A stretch of 7,484 bases of DNA from Lachnospiraceae bacterium (lineage in GTDB: Bacteria; Bacillota; Clostridia; Lachnospirales; Lachnospiraceae): positions 1 to 7,484 of the forward strand of contig DPJQ01000126.1 in NCBI GenBank assembly GCA_003542935.1, in the 5' to 3' direction. The translations under genes were made by a program, and so were the position numbers. Of this stretch, positions 5,677 to 7,484 are shown one piece after another. How positions within the stretch are numbered: the first letter of the stretch is position 1; every line of letters starts with the position of its first letter. Under the pieces are notes generated by a model. The model was not told the DNA's origin. It worked only from the letters and a program-made list of their open reading frames with translations, and did not search any database.

Positions 5677-6420
5677 TCATGCATCACCAACAATGGCTGC
5701 ATTCGGTTTTGCCGTTACTTCAACCCATCCGGGCCTGAATCCGCTTCGGATCGCATTTTTCACCGATTTAACATTCGACCATGCCGCACAGTAAAACGGG
5801 ACTTTATCCCGTTCAAAAATCTCTCTCGCAAGGCGGTTAGTGAGCGCCGAAGCAATCCCGCGCCGCCGATATTCCGGGAGGACATCCACACCGATCTGCC
5901 ACATGGTATCGCAGTCCGCCGAACACCCTGCAAGCCCGATGAGTTTCCCATTGTCATATGCCCCGATCCCCAGAACATCCAGATGTTTCCGGTCTTCACA
6001 CAGCGCATTGCTCCAGGCGGGGATATACAGTCCGGCAAAATCATCCGGCCCCATAATCCTCATTTCATAAGAGCAGGCAGCATCTACACGGTAAACCTGT
6101 TCGATGTCAGGGAGAAAATATTCCGCCATAAAGCAAACTCTCGCGCCGAACTTTGCCAAAATGTCATTCAGTACGTACAGATCCGGCGTCTCAAAGCAAT
6201 GTTCAATACTGGATGCGCTGTCTATAAATTTTTTAATCTCCGGGAGCAGTTCCTTTTTGCCGCAGGCAACAATATTCGTTCCATAGGATACCAGATTGCA
6301 GATATGGGGCAGTTTCAGATATTTCCTGGCTGCCTCCGAAGCAAAAGATTCATGTACACTGTTTTCCGGCTTTCGAAAATCTTCCGCCGTGCAGGAACAG
6401 TCGTGCGCAGACTGCTGCAT
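5677..6420 (-). CDS. GNAT family N-acetyltransferase with an extra N-terminal region
   Basis: This is a cytoplasmic acetyl-CoA-dependent acyltransferase; the acceptor substrate is unknown. The protein has 247 residues. The GNAT fold covers roughly 118-235: GIGAYDNGKLIGLAG (151-165) and then the acetyl-CoA pyrophosphate loop in WQIGVDVLPEYRRRGIASAL (174-193), with the R-R-x-G-x-A pattern, and FYCAAWSNVKSVKNAIRSGF (209-228) as the typical C-terminal strand-helix pair. Residues 1-117 are not GNAT and begin MQQSAHDCSC (Cys8, Cys10), with further family-like phrases such as KLPHICNLVSYG and CFMAEYFLPD; I do not recognise this part as a named domain. The start at 6420 is preferred over in-frame ATGs at 6450 and 6432 because GGAGG stands five bases before it. 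The gene has its own promoter and a long structured leader. Confidence 0.85.
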   Translation of the reverse strand: MQQSAHDCSCTAEDFRKPENSVHESFASEAARKYLKLPHICNLVSYGTNIVACGKKELLPEIKKFIDSASSIEHCFETPDLYVLNDILAKFGARVCFMAEYFLPDIEQVYRVDAACSYEMRIMGPDDFAGLYIPAWSNALCEDRKHLDVLGIGAYDNGKLIGLAGCSADCDTMWQIGVDVLPEYRRRGIASALTNRLAREIFERDKVPFYCAAWSNVKSVKNAIRSGFRPGWVEVTAKPNAAIVGDA

Positions 6421-6425
6421 GGCAA

Positions 6426-6430
6426 CCTCC
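6426..6430 (-). promoter_or_regulatory. Ribosome binding site deciding the acetyltransferase start
   Basis: GGAGG on the minus strand lies five bases upstream of the ATG at 6420. The two earlier in-frame ATGs lack a comparable site: the first has AGGAGAGG only 13 bases away, the second nothing clear. This supports a 247-residue product. Confidence 0.7.
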
Positions 6431-6503
6431 ATGATTTCTATATTTTCCATCTCTCAGATTTTTCCTCTCCTGACTCTTCCTGAAATTTTCCGGTGCAAAT
6501 CCC

Positions 6504-6566
6504 AGTGTCTTGTGCCGTTCACTTTCAGACAAGTCATTTTGCGAAATGTGAGCGGGACAAGACACT
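6504..6566. repeat. Imperfect 19-bp inverted repeat in the acetyltransferase leader
   Basis: Arms 6504-6522 and 6548-6566 are inverted copies agreeing at 17 of 19 positions, with a perfect 10-bp outer part (AGTGTCTTGT / ACAAGACACT). Pairing continues inwards past a one-base bulge with TTTC/GAAA (6523-6526 with 6543-6546), leaving a loop of about 16 bases. In RNA this makes a long hairpin within the 5' leader. It has the shape of a solo miniature element or a regulatory hairpin; no transposase or target-site duplication is visible. Confidence 0.7.
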
Positions 6567-6575
6567 AATGTCTTG
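6558..6575. repeat. Perfect palindrome CAAGACA-N4-TGTCTTG, overlapping the larger repeat
   Basis: A 7-bp perfect inverted repeat with a four-base spacer lies just downstream of the predicted transcription start (near 6580). Its left half (6558-6564) is also part of the right arm of the 6504-6566 repeat, so the two hairpins exclude each other in RNA. As DNA it has the size and position of a repressor operator. Confidence 0.6.
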
Positions 6576-6586
6576 ATGCTTCCCTG

Positions 6587-6615
6587 ATTCTACCATACAA
6601 CACCATTTTCCTCAA
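6587..6615 (-). promoter_or_regulatory. Probable promoter of the acetyltransferase gene
   Basis: On the minus strand -35 TTGAGG (6615-6610) and -10 TAGAAT (6592-6587) are 17 nt apart. It lies 18 bases past the stop of the preceding radical SAM gene. The predicted start near 6580 places the palindrome at the very 5' end of the transcript. Confidence 0.6.
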
Positions 6616-6633
6616 CAGAAAACGGATGGCTCC

Positions 6634-7484
6634 TTATTCCCAAAGGCTCAACTGCCTGACACAGTCTTTTTCCTCAAAAGTATGCAGATACTGAAAGATC
6701 TGCTCATTGTTATGCACGATGCCGCCCTCGCGGCATTTTCGGTAAAACAGTTTCATCAAGCGGTCATTGTCCGGACTCCCAACCACATACTGATTTCCGT
6801 ATATCCGTATGTATTTCTCTTTTAGTCCGGGAAACAGGCGGTCTAACTGTTTATAAAAATACTCCCTGTTTCCCTCCCGGAGTGTCAGGCCCATGCCAAA
6901 GCAGATAATGCCGTAAACGTTTGCATCGATACACATATCCAAAATGCCGGAAATATTATCCTCCGTGTCATTGATAAACGGCAGGATCGGCGTCAGCCAG
7001 ACAACGGTGGGTATCCCTGCTGCCTGAAGTCTTTTTAAGACCGCAAAGCGTTCCTTTGTCGTACTCACATTCGGCTCGATCTTTCTGCACAGTTCTTCAT
7101 CATAAGTAGTCAGCGTCATCTGCACTACGCACTTTGTTTTTTCGTTTATTTTCTGCAGAAGATCCAGATCACGCAGAATGCGGTCTGACTTTGTGATGAC
7201 TGTGAACCCAAACCCATATTTATCGATCAGATGCAACGCGTTCCTGACGTTTCCGAGCTCTATTTCCAGAGGGATATAGGGATCCGTCATGGAGCCTGTG
7301 CCGATCATACATTTTTTCCGTTTATGCCTGAGGGCATACTCTAACAGATCGATGGCATTTTCCTTGACTTCGATATCCTCAAAAAGGTGCTCCATATGGT
7401 AGCATTTGCTCCTTGAATCACAATAAATGCATCCATGGGAACAGCCACGATACAGGTTCATTCTGATTTTGTCAAGATTAGTTG
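6634..7484 (-). CDS. SPL family radical SAM protein, partial (N-terminus outside window)
   Basis: This is a cytoplasmic radical SAM enzyme related to spore photoproduct lyase and to the Rv2578c/SplB-like group; the substrate of these homologues is not established. About 283 codons are visible. The reading frame continues upstream of the internal Met at 7461 as TNLDKIR to the window edge, and homologues carry roughly 20-30 residues before the MNLYRGC motif, so the true start is beyond 7484. The cluster motif CSHGCIYC (about 7443-7420) supplies the three cysteines for [4Fe-4S], followed by DSRS. Other family landmarks are MIGTGSMTDPYIPLE, ITKSDRILRDLDLL, TLTTYDEELCRKIEPNV and LTPILPFINDTEDN. 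The stop is TAA at 6634. No clear terminator separates it from the following promoter, so partial cotranscription with the acetyltransferase is possible. Genuine DNA-repair lyase activity is not implied. Confidence 0.9.
   Translation of the reverse strand, partial: TNLDKIRMNLYRGCSHGCIYCDSRSKCYHMEHLFEDIEVKENAIDLLEYALRHKRKKCMIGTGSMTDPYIPLEIELGNVRNALHLIDKYGFGFTVITKSDRILRDLDLLQKINEKTKCVVQMTLTTYDEELCRKIEPNVSTTKERFAVLKRLQAAGIPTVVWLTPILPFINDTEDNISGILDMCIDANVYGIICFGMGLTLREGNREYFYKQLDRLFPGLKEKYIRIYGNQYVVGSPDNDRLMKLFYRKCREGGIVHNNEQIFQYLHTFEEKDCVRQLSLWE

Noticed and set aside
6453..6536. A possible 27-codon leader peptide (ATG ... TGA just before the acetyltransferase)
   Set aside because: No Shine-Dalgarno and no run of one amino acid that would suggest ribosome-mediated attenuation.
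6350..6565. A 71-codon minus-strand frame starting with GTG inside the inverted repeat
   Set aside because: Overlaps the acetyltransferase start in another frame and lacks a ribosome binding site; more likely non-coding leader.
1..7484. CRISPR arrays, tRNA or rRNA genes, complete insertion sequences
   Set aside because: No regularly spaced direct repeats, no cloverleaf or rRNA-like sequence, and no transposase or integrase gene were seen on either strand.

Overview
This window looks like a Clostridia chromosome segment, most likely from a Lachnospiraceae-type bacterium. I infer this from the gene order (radical SAM TIGR03960 protein, DUF2344 protein, short RNase E/G), from strong AGGAGG-type ribosome binding sites, and from the DegV and SPL-type radical SAM sequences. 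No 16S or other taxonomic marker is present. All six genes I can support lie on the minus strand, so transcription runs from high to low coordinates.

Layout in order of transcription. (1) 7484-6634: an SPL-like radical SAM enzyme, cut off at its N-terminus by the window edge. (2) 6615-6420: a promoter followed by a leader of about 160 nt with nested inverted repeats. (3) 6420-5677: a two-part GNAT acetyltransferase. (4) 5641-5543: a good promoter and a 5' leader with a GC-rich hairpin. (5) 5542-872: a tight four-gene operon made of a TIGR03960 radical SAM protein, its DUF2344/TIGR03936 partner, a short RNase E/G and a DegV-family lipid-binding protein. The first three genes overlap and the fourth follows after 31 nt. 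(6) 846-805: a strong hairpin terminator flanked by A and T tracts. (7) 804-500: an AT-rich stretch without a convincing gene. (8) 499-388: a consensus promoter, a very short structured leader and an intrinsic terminator. (9) 387-1: the start of a small EamA/DMT-type membrane transporter that runs off the window.

The central operon couples two uncharacterised proteins (a cobalamin-domain radical SAM enzyme and DUF2344) to an endoribonuclease. In many Clostridia, as I recall, this set is followed by rplU-prp-rpmA (ribosomal proteins L21 and L27). Here degV and a terminator sit in that place, followed by AT-rich DNA. This suggests a rearranged or secondarily separated operon whose original job may concern RNA or ribosome maturation.

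The most striking regulatory element is the leader of the EamA gene. A TTGACA-17-TATACT promoter starts a transcript of about 50 nt that folds into a small conserved-looking stem-loop and then a textbook terminator before the transporter. Architecture and context fit a transcriptional riboswitch, and my best guess is guanidine-IV (mepA motif). The assignment rests on memory of that class and needs a covariance-model search.
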